DNA from: Neocallimastix lanati (nom. inval.) | Lineage: Eukaryota > Neocallimastigomycota > Neocallimastigomycetes > Neocallimastigales > Neocallimastigaceae | DNA: 64,000 nt | Assembly: GCA_016946835.1 (NCBI GenBank) | Contig: JACVTC010000240.1 | Span: 1 to 64,000, forward strand | Direction of reading: 5' to 3' | Notes under the pieces: model-generated | Database searches by the model: none | Seen by the model: the letters and a program-made list of their open reading frames with translations, nothing else | Told to the model about the DNA's origin: nothing | Position numbers and translations under genes: made by a program | Shown: in pieces, positions 9,901 to 19,308 of the stretch | Position numbering within the stretch: the first letter of the stretch is position 1 | Layout of the letters: every line of letters begins with the position of its first letter

Positions 9901-11105
9901 CTAGTGGCAAGCATTATTCTACCACAACTATGACCAACAACGGTATATTGGTATGGTAGAGAATTATAATATTTTTGTGACATAATATTTAAATTACTAC
10001 ACGTATCAATAAGTAATTTTCCAGATACGCCATCAACAGAGGCATCTACCATTGCAATATCCTCCTCTGTTATTTCTGTACTTTTACTTTTATAGTTATG
10101 ATCAACATTATTAACTAATGTTGTAGTAGCAACTACATTATTAATAGCGCCAACAACATTAGTGGTGGCTTTTTCTAGTTTTAAACCTTGGGAAACTTGA
10201 CTTCTTATTTTAGGCGCAGCATTCCAAAGCTGTCCAAAGGTAATATTACACTTGGTATTGCTTAAATCATCCCATACATCATATTCCTTATAATTAGAAA
10301 GCATTTTAATAATTCGATTTACCCGAGGTATTTTCATACTATTATTATTATCATTATTATTATTATTATTAATACCATCTGTATTAATTAATTTATTTAA
10401 TATATTTTTATTATTCGTTACATGATTATTATCGATAATAGTTTCATTATTATTAATATTAATAGTATTATTATTATTAATATCATTTACGACTGGGGTT
10501 TTTCTAATAGTTCCGTTGTTACTATTATTAGGATTACTAGTATTATTATTATTATTTTTGTCTTTTTTTCTTTCTCTAGTTTGGTTAATTTCCCTTGGAG
10601 CTTCTACATTATCAACTTTTGAAGTTATTTCCTCTTTATTAGTAATTAAGTTTACATTAGACTGACTGGATGATGCAGTTTCGAATTCTTTAGAATTAGT
10701 ATTAGATTTCAAAAATCTTTCTTTATCACGTATTGCTTTTTCAATTTTCTTTTCTTTATTGATATTTGGTTGCATAATTATTGATGTTTGCAACTGTTTC
10801 TTATGAGGTATCACCTCTTCAGTTTCCAATTCTCTTTCTTTTCTTTTTCTTAATGCAGGAGTGTTTATAGGTCGTGGATTATCACGTAGGCTTTTATGAA
10901 TTTTCCTTCCTTTTCCATTATCTAACTCAACATCACTTTCATCAAGTTTTCTTTTTGCCGCACCGACAAAATATTCTCCTACCTGATCATGACTTTTGAT
11001 AGTATAATCCACTCTGTAGTCTTTACTTTCTGCATCAGAAGAATTGGAAGTATATTTTAATGAAGCTATTTTTTTGATGGGAGTGCTTCCTCTCCCTTCT
11101 ACTGG
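6903..11105 (-). CDS. pol: Pol polyprotein (PR-RT-RH-IN), element A copy 2
   Basis: Intact Pol translated as a Gag-Pol fusion after a -1 slip at 11105-11111; 31 residues precede the GTG codon at 11010-11012, which is residue 1 here (1369 residues follow). There is no good ATG start, which supports frameshifting. Domains: charged, Asn-rich N-terminus (1-230); retropepsin-like D336-TCS in place of the usual DTG/DSG; reverse transcriptase with YRKVND (595-600) and FIDD (691-694); RNase H with D840, D910 and D954 (ADALSR); integrase zinc finger H1031/H1035/C1065/C1068; DD35E core D1097, D1156, E1192; GPY/F-like EPYFNGP (1324-1330). No chromodomain follows. The key polymerase and integrase residues are present, so apart from the protease variant it appears active. 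Confidence 0.95.
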   Translation of the reverse strand, partial: PVEGRGSTPIKKIASLKYTSNSSDAESKDYRVDYTIKSHDQVGEYFVGAAKRKLDESDVELDNGKGRKIHKSLRDNPRPINTPALRKRKERELETEEVIPHKKQLQTSIIMQPNINKEKKIEKAIRDKERFLKSNTNSKEFETASSSQSNVNLITNKEEITSKVDNVEAPREINQTRERKKDKNNNNNTSNPNNSNNGTIRKTPVVNDINNNNTININNNETIIDNNHVTNNKNILNKLINTDGINNNNNNDNNNSMKIPRVNRIIKMLSNYKEYDVWDDLSNTKCNITFGQLWNAAPKIRSQVSQGLKLEKATTNVVGAINNVVATTTLVNNVDHNYKSKSTEITEEDIAMVDASVDGVSGKLLIDTCSNLNIMSQKYYNSLPYQYTVVGHSCGRIMLATRDDEYSEGIVVRIPVKINELSLLIDFRIVEKEEPFYDMLINLKTIVDNRLFINPLNNCLCKYNMDGTISSITPINNSAIDEKYICSVNKLLEDNSKEKYACGELKKLEGLPPMEYIHNTIFMNTLNEKYRTDIIHLLEDNIEIVATSSEELTPSLLSPHKINLKAGTKPIKQRAYRLTKLKTDILKEELTKLINKKLIEPSNSEWSSPIVLVPKPNGKWRMCVDYRKVNDSTIKDSYSIPYIDEIFDSLNGATIFTTIDLYSGYHQILMEEESIGITTFTTKFGNYQFKVMPFGLTNAPATFQREMNRILFPLIGKCVYNFIDDILIYSKTVEEHLQHIQQVLSILKENRLKLNIEKCHFMKTEVNVLGHRLTTKGLKPLDSKIEVIRDWKPPQDIHELRSFLGAVGYYRNFIDKYSQITACLCKLLRKGVKYVWTSEHQKSFEVLKEKLINAPILSFPQFDKEFIIRTDASYDGIGGVLLQKDNETGKEHPIHFISRSLTRAEKHYGITDLEGAALYYCITKLKPYIDGNPIPTIVYTDHKPLLGLFKNKEPHNARQTRWCLTASMLGVDIRYETGKKNVLADALSRMKNNKENVVLATKIINHDITNDENEALLSKVIYDFINEKFTTIDGIDYFIDGNNYRKLVTDLNERIKLILEAHNIGHDGYYKTYQRLRKSYYWNDMVNDVKRVVSKCEKCQLNRPQPYPEPTENLPTKVEGPFVHLGLDIIGPLVKTRSNNQYIIVAVDYFTKWVEAEPTENITSKDVIKFLINVFSRHGVPQVITTDNGAQFTSDMTKIFLDLYDVYIKFVTTYHPESNGLTENRNKEIGKLLRLLGTKNKDWDEVLPSALWALRTVKNSTTNHSSFELVYGREDQQPFDIAARPTKGINKSSDEILLEKFISHYRWTIEASENVKNANKYWAVRREEKQSMNQAKEIKEGDLVLVRNFSRTKLEPYFNGPLKVIKKKFNTVTLADPNSGILLNRNVHLKNIVKYNSATI

Positions 11106-11111
11106 TTTAAA
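11079..11111 (-). promoter_or_regulatory. -1 frameshift site between gag and pol, copy 2
   Basis: Identical to the site in copy 1: slippery TTTAAAC (11105-11111), 8-nt spacer containing the gag stop, and GGGAG/CTCCC stem (11092-11096 with 11079-11083). Confidence 0.87.
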
Positions 11112-12103
11112 GGTCCTTTGGAAAAAATCTGTTTCTTATTTTCTTCTATAATGGCTTGTAGTTTGGGACAATGTTGTTGATAATGTCCAGGTTCCTTACA
11201 GAAGAAACAGGTTTTGACGGTAGAGTTTCTTGGTCCACGTGTAAGGTTCTCCCTTTCACTTTCATCAGAAACTTTCCTATTGTCCCTGTTTTCATAAGTA
11301 TTTCTTGGTGGTGAACTACGACTCTTATTATAATTATTATTATTATTGTTGGAAATATTTCTATTAGGACTTGGTACACGATGTAACCTCACAGCAAGTC
11401 TATCCACTTTTTCTGCAATTTCATAAGCCTTTGAAAGTGGTATATCATCAATTAAAGTTACTCTTTTCCAGGCCTCAATATTATTCTCAAGTGCATCAGC
11501 ATAGTCCAAGATACTGATTTGTTTTTTGTGAGTTTTATCTAATTTTAAATATAATGTCCGATATCTTTTATTAAAATCCCTTACTTTTTCATTTCTACCA
11601 ATTTTAAGAGCACGCAATTCCCTTAATAAGGTATTCTGATCTTCCTTTGCCCCATAGAATACTTCAAGAGCGTTGACGATCTCGACAAAAGAAGGATAAC
11701 GGTTAGTTCTAACACTATCATTACTAGAACTACTTGAACTAGTAGAGCTACTGGTGCTAGATCCTGACATCTCACCAGTATCAGTGGAACCATTCAATTC
11801 TACATCTTCTTCTGCTGTAGTAGCAGGTAGTTCTAATTCTTGGATAATTTGTCTTGGTTCACCAGTAGACGTTAATAGGCAAGCAACAAAAATAGTTTTT
11901 GGATCAGTGATATTTTGTAATTGGATCCATAACTCAATTTCAGAAGCCCAAGATTTTATATCCAAATGGTCCTTGTTTAATTTATCAACATATTTTAGTT
12001 CCTTTTTAAGATCTTTAAATGAAGGAACATTAGTAGTATCAATAGTAACTGAAGCCATATTTCTTGAGTAGAAATTATACAGTAATATAGGTAAAATATT
12101 CAA
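11099..12103 (-). CDS. gag: Gag, element A copy 2
   Basis: Identical to copy 1 Gag. Probable start is at 12058 (Met16). It has the capsid region, Ser-rich and Asn-rich linkers, and one CCHC knuckle (C299, C302, H307, C312). The stop codon sits just after the slippery heptamer. Its own leader lies at 12104-14383. Confidence 0.93.
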   Translation of the reverse strand: MNILPILLYNFYSRNMASVTIDTTNVPSFKDLKKELKYVDKLNKDHLDIKSWASEIELWIQLQNITDPKTIFVACLLTSTGEPRQIIQELELPATTAEEDVELNGSTDTGEMSGSSTSSSTSSSSSSNDSVRTNRYPSFVEIVNALEVFYGAKEDQNTLLRELRALKIGRNEKVRDFNKRYRTLYLKLDKTHKKQISILDYADALENNIEAWKRVTLIDDIPLSKAYEIAEKVDRLAVRLHRVPSPNRNISNNNNNNYNKSRSSPPRNTYENRDNRKVSDESERENLTRGPRNSTVKTCFFCKEPGHYQQHCPKLQAIIEENKKQIFSKGPLNQ

Positions 12104-12116
12104 AATAAAAATAATA

Positions 12117-12171
<55 letters not shown>

Positions 12172-14383
12172 AGTATGTTATAGATATATATAATATAGTA
12201 TTAGAATTTATAAGTTTACAAACACTTCAGAGATTAGAAAAAAAAAATAGGTAAGTTTACAAACACTTCAGAGATAAAAAAAAAATAAGTAAAATTTTTT
12301 TTTTTTTTTTTTTTGTTTTTGTTTTTGTTTTTTTTTTTTTTTTTTTTTTTTTGTTTTGTTTTATTTTGATATCCAAGATTAAAATATTTTATAATTATTG
12401 TTTATTAAATTATATCTTTATAGTTATTTATATGAGGTTCGAAATACACTTCGACCACCTACAAGAAATATATTTTTAGGTTCGAATAACACTCGACCAC
12501 CTAAGGAAATTTTATATTATTGGTTCGAATACCTTTCGATCACCAATAGAAGATATAATTATATTAAGGTTATAAGCTCGAATGACACTTCGACCACTTA
12601 TAATGATAATTATTTGGTTCAAGATACACCTCGACAACCAAATCAAACAGGTAATAAAAAAAAATATAGTAGTCTTTCTTCTTTGGCTCAATTTCACTTA
12701 ACCACAGAGTAAGAACAGTAAACAAAAATTTTTTTTTTTTTTTTTTTTTTTTTTGAATTTCTTATATGTAGCACGGAATAAATTAATTGCTAAATTAAAA
12801 AAAATTAATATGGAAAATTTATAAATATTTCTTATATATATATTATTAGCTTTATATTATTTTCGGATCCGCAGATTCTTTACAGGGCCGTTCGACCTCC
12901 ACTATTGAACCGTCAGAATAGTGAATATAACAGAGTAGTGTGTGCCTGTACGAACACGGGACCTTACCACTTTTTCTATTCTGTTATCACTTGTATCACT
13001 AAACCTTATTCAATAATGCTCTACTACCTCCCTATGTGTAAAGCAATCCTTCTCCTATTCTCTAATATAAACGTCTAATTTTTATATCTATATATATCAA
13101 CAGTCTTGGTATCAATATATAGATACTATATATATGTATATATTTATAAATTTGAATTTATAATTTCAATTATAATATAATTTAGTCGATAATATAAATA
13201 CGAATTACTATATACACTTAATTGTAACAAAGCCTTAAGCTAAGGAGTTTTTCATCCAACAGCCGCCGATTACAATAAGTTATAAATTGTATAAAAGTAT
13301 TCTTATATTAATGAATAAATGTATAATATAATTAAATTATTATTCTTACTAATTAGTACTTGACAGGAATAAATATTTCAAAGTTTTATATCACACAGTT
13401 TCTCTTGCACAAACAGAAATATAACAACTTTGTTGAATGAAATTATTTATCCAACTAATATAGTAAGGACGTAGGTGCTACTTTAAATTATTAATATTTA
13501 TTTATGTATATATTATATTTCTATATTATTGTAAAAAAAATTTTTTTTTTTTTATTTAAATAAAATTATTGTGTATGTTTTAATATTAGTTTTTAATTTT
13601 GAATTCCCCGATATCTCCACCAAACTTTATGTTATGGTTCGAGGAATTTAAAAAAAAAATTATATAATATTAAAACACAAAAAAAAATTTTATTCTTTCA
13701 CAATAATTTTTATTTATTTATTATATTTTTATTTTAATTTTTATTTTATTTTTATTATTATTTTTATTTATTTATTTTATTTTTATTTTATTTTTATTAT
13801 TATTTTTATATATTTATTTTATTTTTATTTTATTTTTATTATTATTTTTATTTATTTTTATTTTCTTTTTTTTTTTTTTTTCTTTTTATTTATTTATTTT
13901 TATTATTTCTATTTTTATTTCCTTTTTTTTTTTTTTTTTCTCTCCCCTAAAAAGGGGTTCCCAGGTAGTCAATTTATATCTTTTTGAAGATATAAAAGTA
14001 GCAAAGCCTCTGGAAGTAGTTGAAGAGATGGAAAAACAATAGATTTTTAAATCTTATTGATTATTTCCTTATTGTAATAAATAGAAATTTTATTATTTCC
14101 TAATATTCAAATTAACCAAAATAAATCTATAATATAAAAGATGCATTATAGATAAGAATTAAACAAAAAAAAAGAGAAGCAGTATTACAATAAAATTGAA
14201 TACTTTAACTTAATTTTGATACTAATTTAATATGTAATCTTATATATTAATTTGAATGACATAATAGAAAATAAAATACATTTATTAATATATGAAAAAT
14301 CTTTTACAATTTTAAATACAGAAAATTTTATTTTATTTATTTCTTTCATTTCAATTATTTCTTAATTCGAAAGACAGAAATAT
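12104..14383 (-). other. Long leader of element A copy 2
   Basis: Same content as the copy 1 leader. The five-hairpin array is at 12435-12643, the long inverted repeat at about 13558-13714 (13-bp arms at 13576-13588 and 13665-13677) and the TTTATT minisatellite at about 13722-13939. No coding sequence is convincing; short frames through the hairpin array are coincidental. Confidence 0.6.
12435..12643 (-). repeat. Array of five covarying hairpins, copy 2 leader
   Basis: Exact second copy of the array at 4637-4845, shifted by 7798 bp. Because the two copies are identical, all covariation evidence comes from comparing the five units within one array. Confidence 0.85.
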
Positions 14384-14676
14384 TGATAAAGTTATTTAAG
14401 TTGTTTATATACAGGAATTATTCCTTATTTAGAAAAATAATACTAAAAGTAATTAGTACTATGTTATTGCTAAACTCTCATAAATTTAATTTACCTTTAT
14501 AAGGAATGAACATAAATTTAAATTAAATTTTATGTATAAACTTAAATTTTCAGATCAAATAATATAGTAAAATTATTAATGTAAAGAATACATAAATTTA
14601 TTAATATTTTAAAAATCACCTTGACTATATTAAAAGGTTTTTAATAAGAATCAATTTATTACTTCATTCTTTATCA
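14384..14676 (-). mobile_element. Candidate 5' LTR of element A copy 2
   Basis: Identical to the shared LTR; sense strand begins TGATAAAG at 14676. The next bases, GTATG, overlap the start of repeat Y4, so element A appears to have inserted at the Y4 edge. The inner boundary is as uncertain as in the other copy. Confidence 0.5.
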
Positions 14677-14679
14677 GTA

Positions 14680-15359
14680 TGTAATAATCTATTTATAATA
14701 TACTAACTATAACTAGATTATTAATATTTTAAGATATAAAAATTTATACTTAACTTTATATAGAGTTTATTATAAACACTAAATATTGAAATAAACAAAA
14801 AGACTTTATTTTCTTTTAATTTATTATATAGCATTATATAATAATAACTCTAATTTCTTTAATCAAAGAAATTTGAGTTCTTTTATACTTTTTTATTTAT
14901 AATTATTTTAATAGATGAAATTATTAAATAGATGTAATTATTAAATAAATAAAATAGATAAGATAAAGTTAACAAATCAAATAAAGGTATCTAATCTTAA
15001 CAAATTGATATTCAGGAAAAGATTAGTAGAAAAACCTGAATAACTTCGATTAATATTCTAATATATTAATCATCGTATTAATTAATAAAAACCCAATCAT
15101 AATAATATTGGGGAAAAAATTAATTAAACGATTGCTAAAATCTTATAAATTATCAACTAATTGAAATAATAAAATATAAATAATATTTTTAAGTAATTAA
15201 TACATTACAACAAATTTGTTTACATTATTTTTCAATATATTAATTTGGATAAATTAATATATTTTTTACATGTTAATAAATATTGAAATATAAATGAAAT
15301 ATAAATTAATTAAATAAGAAGATAGATTATTTTATAAGAAATAAATCTATATTCTTACA
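14680..15359 (+). mobile_element. Solo LTR-like repeat Y4
   Basis: A 680-bp AT-rich repeat beginning TGTAATAAT and ending ATTCTTACA, with near-matching terminal inverted ends. It abuts the first base of the element B LTR (TGTAACAG), like Y2 at element C. It holds an ACTC...GAGT stem-loop (14846-14879) and the pseudoknot-topology motif (14991-15130). No protein is encoded. The assignment as a solo LTR rests on TG...CA ends and on 5-bp target duplications of sister copies. Confidence 0.7.
14991..15130. repeat. Structured multi-helix motif, Y4 copy
   Basis: Helices in order: A CTAATCTT (14991-14998) with AAGATTAG (15019-15026); B TATTCAGG (15009-15016) with CCTGAATA (15035-15042), interleaved with A; hairpin GATTAATAT/ATATTAATC (15048-15071); AATTAAT/ATTAATT (15080-15086, 15119-15125) enclosing CCCAAT/ATTGGG (15092-15112). 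All are retained with compensatory changes in Y1 and Y2. Confidence 0.75.
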
Positions 15360-15918
15360 TGTAACAGATACATGGTAACTTCAAGCCTATCCAATGATAG
15401 TTCTTTGGTTACGTAACGTATCTCTAAACAGCTAGCAATTTCGGCTAATCAAATAAAATCTTTTATTACTTTCGTACATTAAATTTTATTATTTTATAAA
15501 TAATTATATAGTTAAATATTTATTTAAATATATTTTATTTAGTGATTAGTAAACTAAGTTAAATTAAATTATTTACCAATCATAATATTATTGACATGTA
15601 TAAATAATAATTGAACTTGTAACTGTAACGCACTAGCGTTACTATTAACGTAAATTGTTATTATAAATATTAATATTATTAAATAAAAAATTATAATTAT
15701 TAAATAAGAAATATTACTCAGTGTAAGCTCAGTAACTGATAACAAATAGAGTTATAAAGTGCTGCGCTATATTCTAGTGTAACAAGAAATAATAATTATA
15801 GAATTGATTAATTTAATGTTTATTATTAACAACTCGAATAGAGAGGTGTTAAGTTATCTTAGCCTTTAGATTTAGTTATTATTCGTTATTTTAGTTAATA
15901 ATAAACTTACCTTTTACA
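15360..15918 (+). mobile_element. Element B 5' LTR
   Basis: Begins TGTAACAG and ends CCTTTTACA (TGTAA/TTACA inverted ends). It contains a TATAAATA box (15599-15606) and, 36 bp after it, AGCGTTACTAT (15635-15645), the predicted transcript start that pairs with the primer-binding site. A GTAACGC/GCGTTAC hairpin surrounds this start. Confidence 0.93.
15599..15645 (+). promoter_or_regulatory. Element B promoter: TATA box and predicted start site
   Basis: TATAAATA at 15599-15606 is followed at 36 bp by A15635, the first base of the 11-nt stretch AGCGTTACTAT that is the exact reverse complement of the bases right after the LTR. Start-site placement is inferred from this complementarity. Confidence 0.65.
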
Positions 15919-15929
15919 ATAGTAACGCT
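15919..15929 (+). other. Self-complementary primer-binding site, element B
   Basis: ATAGTAACGCT directly follows the LTR. It does not begin with TGG as tRNA-primed sites do, but is the perfect complement of the LTR stretch AGCGTTACTAT at 15635-15645. In Tf1, whose priming mechanism is established, an 11-nt transcript 5' end anneals to the site next to the LTR. The same pairing is kept in element C (32314-32324). Confidence 0.8.
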
Positions 15930-16686
15930 TTATAACTAAATAGCCGATAATAATTAAATAAAAATTTAAACGCTAAGTAATAATTTAATAAGATAGAATA
16001 GTTAGTTTTATAAAATAAAAATTAATATTTAAAAAATAAATTATAGTTTACTTATTTTCTTTGTTTACTTTTTAATTATTTAACTTAGAAAATTTTTGAT
16101 ACAAAATTTACGCCACAATACGTAGCGGAAGAAGCCACGAAAATTTAAATCAAAAAAAAAAAAAAAAAAAAAATTTTTTCGGCTTCAAAATAAAATTTTG
16201 ATCAAAAATCTAAAAATTTAAATTTTTTAAAATTTCGTATATCCGAAATTTAATTTATTAATAATTTAATTATAAATCATTATTTAATTTAAAAATTTTA
16301 AATTTTTGGTAGTACCGATTTTTAATTAATAAAAATTTTGTACTTTACCAAATAAAATTCGCTTTTGCTTAGTAGGTAGTCATTTTTTATACAAATTTAT
16401 ATTTGTAGTGACTCGGGAAGCGAAAGAAAAAATTTTTAAAATAATTATTTATTTAAATTATTAATTTTTATACATTTAATTTTTAAAAAAAAAATTTTAT
16501 TTTTTATTTTTTTTATTTTTATTTATTTTATATTATTATTTAAAAAAAAAAAAAAAAAAAAAAATTTAAGTGGACGATTATAATAATTAAATAAATTTAA
16601 GTAAGTGAATAAATTATAATCTTTTAAATAAATTAAAAGTGAGTGGATATATTTATAATTACTAGATAAATTATTAAGGAAAGTAA
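15930..16686 (+). other. Leader of element B
   Basis: 757 bp of AT-rich leader between the primer-binding site and gag, with A runs at about 16153-16173 and 16542-16564. No coding sequence is seen. The same leader, with length changes in the A runs, is in element C (32325-33056). Confidence 0.7.
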
Positions 16687-19245
16687 ATGGATAAAAAGAA
16701 TAAGAGTAATAAGGCGCCTGAAAACACAAGAAAAACCACAAGGAGTGGTTCTCCGAAGTGTTCGGTGGGCAGCGTGACTGCAGAGAGTAGTCCTACGCCC
16801 GTAGATGCACCTCCATCTCGACGCCAAAATACAGGAGACAAGAAAATGACTACTACTCCTGAGAAACCAGCTGCTTCTAAACCTAAACCAGCTGCGGCGC
16901 CTGAGAAGAGTCAACCCGAGGCTAGTAAACCTGAAGCCAGTAGGCCAGGAACTAACCAAGGAGAAAGTTCAAGCAAATATACTAATGCTGGAGCGATGGA
17001 CTTTGCTGCTTTGCTGAGTAAGCAGATGGAGGACTTTAGGAACATGATATTAAGCACTCAGCAACAGACGGCTGCGATGATAGAACAGATGCAAAACCAA
17101 AGTGAAATGAGATTCGCTAAAATTGAAGCTGAACTAAGCAATTTTATCCCCGCTGTGGACCAACGATTTGGAGAGGTTGAGAGGCGTGTGGAAGACGAGG
17201 AGTCTAGTAGCCAAGCTAGTGTGCTAGAGCTTCAAAAGGTACAAGCGTATCTAAGTCAGCAACTTGCTGAAAGTAAAGATAAAGAGGCCGCTGTTAAAGC
17301 TGAAATCAAAAAGATTGAAACCTATCTGGATGCGGACCAGATAAAAGGAAAACAAATACAACAAGACCTAGAGGATAAAGGTCAAAAATTGTTCAAGATT
17401 GAGGAATTCTTGGATGCGAACCAAGAAAGGGATAAGGCACACTTGAATGAGCTCGAAGAAAAAATCGAGAAGCTAATGGCCATTAACCAGGTACAGCAAC
17501 AGGAAATCGAACGACTGGGTAAGCTGGCTTTGGATGCTCAGAATAAGGAGCAGGCATCGACGAGCAAACCTTTTCCACTACACATAGATACTAAAGAAGC
17601 AAGATACGGTAGTTATCACCACTTCACGCCGCCTATAATGACTAGAAGTGCGATGGAAGATGTGATTATGACCGACGCGTACCCCGTGGAGTACGAACGA
17701 GACATCCCAATGTTCAATGGTGAAAATGGAGATGTAGAATTATTTATTGACAGGTTAAAAAGGTACTTTGGTAGACACCAGAAGTATTACCAAAGCGAGC
17801 CCACGGCTATGTTGTACTTTATTTAGGATCACTTACAAGGAACTGCTAAGAAGTGGTACCAAATGGACGAAGTATTCAAACAACGAGATGACCCACAACC
17901 TCAAAGGTTGATGGATAGATTGCTGAAGGAATTTAAAAGCGAAAGAACGTTGGAAGAAGTTAAAACAGCAATGCTTAAACTTAGGCACGATTGGGGTAAA
18001 GCCTATGAATACCTATCAGAATTCAATAGGTTAAGCAGAATACTTCAGCTAACGGATGAAACCAAAAGACTACTACTCGTACAACAAGTTAGACCCTCGG
18101 TTCGTGAAGCCTTTTATGATCTACCTGCAGAAAAGCAAACCTTAGAAGATTACGTGACTTGTCTAAGGAGATGCGACACATTCCCCGCAGATTACAAAGA
18201 CGATTACCTAGAAAGATACGAATACAACCGCGAGAGGAAGATAGCCATCATGGCCCTACTTGGAATGATGGACCCGCGAAGACCCTCCAAGGATATTGAA
18301 GCCAAAAGAAGGAGGAACAGCGATAATCGCCGAGGCGATAAAAGAGATTTCAGTAGGAAAGAGCATACTAAGCAAAACAATTACGATAAAAACAAGAAGG
18401 ATGGATATAACCACAATAGTGGTAAAGATTTCAGTACGAGACCAAGGGAAAAACAAAATTACTATAAAGACTCGCGTACCAGCAGTAATAATCCAATTCC
18501 CAAGACAGCACTTCTAATGCAAGCTGGGTCTGAGTGCGAAGAATTTGTGCCTGAGGCCAAGATAAGTAATCTTCGTACCAAAGAGGGACTCCAAGATTTA
18601 AATGTGCTGTACGATACTGGATCACAGATCAACATGATCCATCCGCAGTTAGCCAAGGAGATGGGACTCAAGACAGAAGACCGTCCCTTAACGTTCACTA
18701 CTGCCGCTGGTAAAGTGCTGATACCACAAGTTACGGAAGAGTTCAAAATTAAGATCAAGCTGGTCGAAGAGCGTACTGGTAAAGTCAAATGGTATGACTT
18801 TAATACAAGATGCAGGCTAGCCGAGGCTATGCCGAGAACGATCATTCTGGGATCAAGATTCATGGATAGACACTTAATCTATAGAAAGATTGACGTCCAT
18901 GATCAACAGCCTAAGGTATATAAAATAGATGGAGAAAGACCAGGGCTACCAGATGTAGACTCACCAGAAGAGTGTGCAGGTGAAAGTATCTACATGGTGC
19001 AACTCCCAGAAGAAAGAGAAGAAGCTGTGCAAAAGGAGATTCAACCTACAGCGAGAATTACCAAAATTATAAATCAGGTTATTGATAACCAGAAGTTGAA
19101 GGACACGGTGTATGAATTAACGAGGCAATACTACCGTGATAGAGGGATTGAGTATACGATGGATTACTACGATTATTTAGTGGATTACGATAAATGGGCG
19201 GATTGGTTCAAGGTACAGAAGACTAAAAATCTAAAGGAGAGCTAA
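16687..19245 (+). CDS. gag: Gag-protease of element B, interrupted by in-frame TAG
   Basis: 853 codons from ATG 16687 to TAA 19245, with an in-frame TAG at codon 380 (17824-17826). The N-terminus is Pro/Lys/Ser-rich. Residues about 150-285 form a long charged coiled coil. The TAG lies inside the retrotransposon capsid domain, between AMLYFI and DHLQGTAKKWY, so stopping there would give a broken capsid. A basic, Asn-rich stretch follows (about 540-600) without a CCHC knuckle, then an aspartic protease with D643-TGS (18613). The same TAG occurs in element C, so it was in their common ancestor: either a leaky codon or a shared defect. The terminal TAA (19243) is absent from C, which reads GAA, so the ancestral frame likely ran on into pol. 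Confidence 0.9.
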
Positions 19246-19308
19246 ATTAATAAAAACCCTACGGAAAGTAGTGCACAAAAAGATAGCCAGACAAAAGATC
19301 ATCTAGCC

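Larger units (their letters stand above)
1..14676 (-). mobile_element. Element A: tandem pair of Ty3/gypsy retrotransposons
   Basis: Two copies lie head to tail on the minus strand: copy 1 occupies 1-6879 (its 3' end is outside the window) and copy 2 occupies about 6587-14676. They share the LTR between gag of copy 1 and pol of copy 2, the layout expected from recombination between LTRs or from an assembly collapse. The copies differ only by run-length changes: one T missing in copy 1 near 144 and near 226, and one T fewer in copy 2 in the T run at 12729-12754. Each unit is about 7.8 kb with Gag, Pol (protease, RT, RNase H, integrase) and an unusually long leader. No chromodomain is visible. 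Confidence 0.93.

Noticed and set aside
14991-15130. Group I intron or hammerhead ribozyme core
   Set aside because: The conserved P/Q/R/S elements and the CTGATGA...GAAA hammerhead core are absent; only the crossing-helix topology is shared with known catalytic RNAs.
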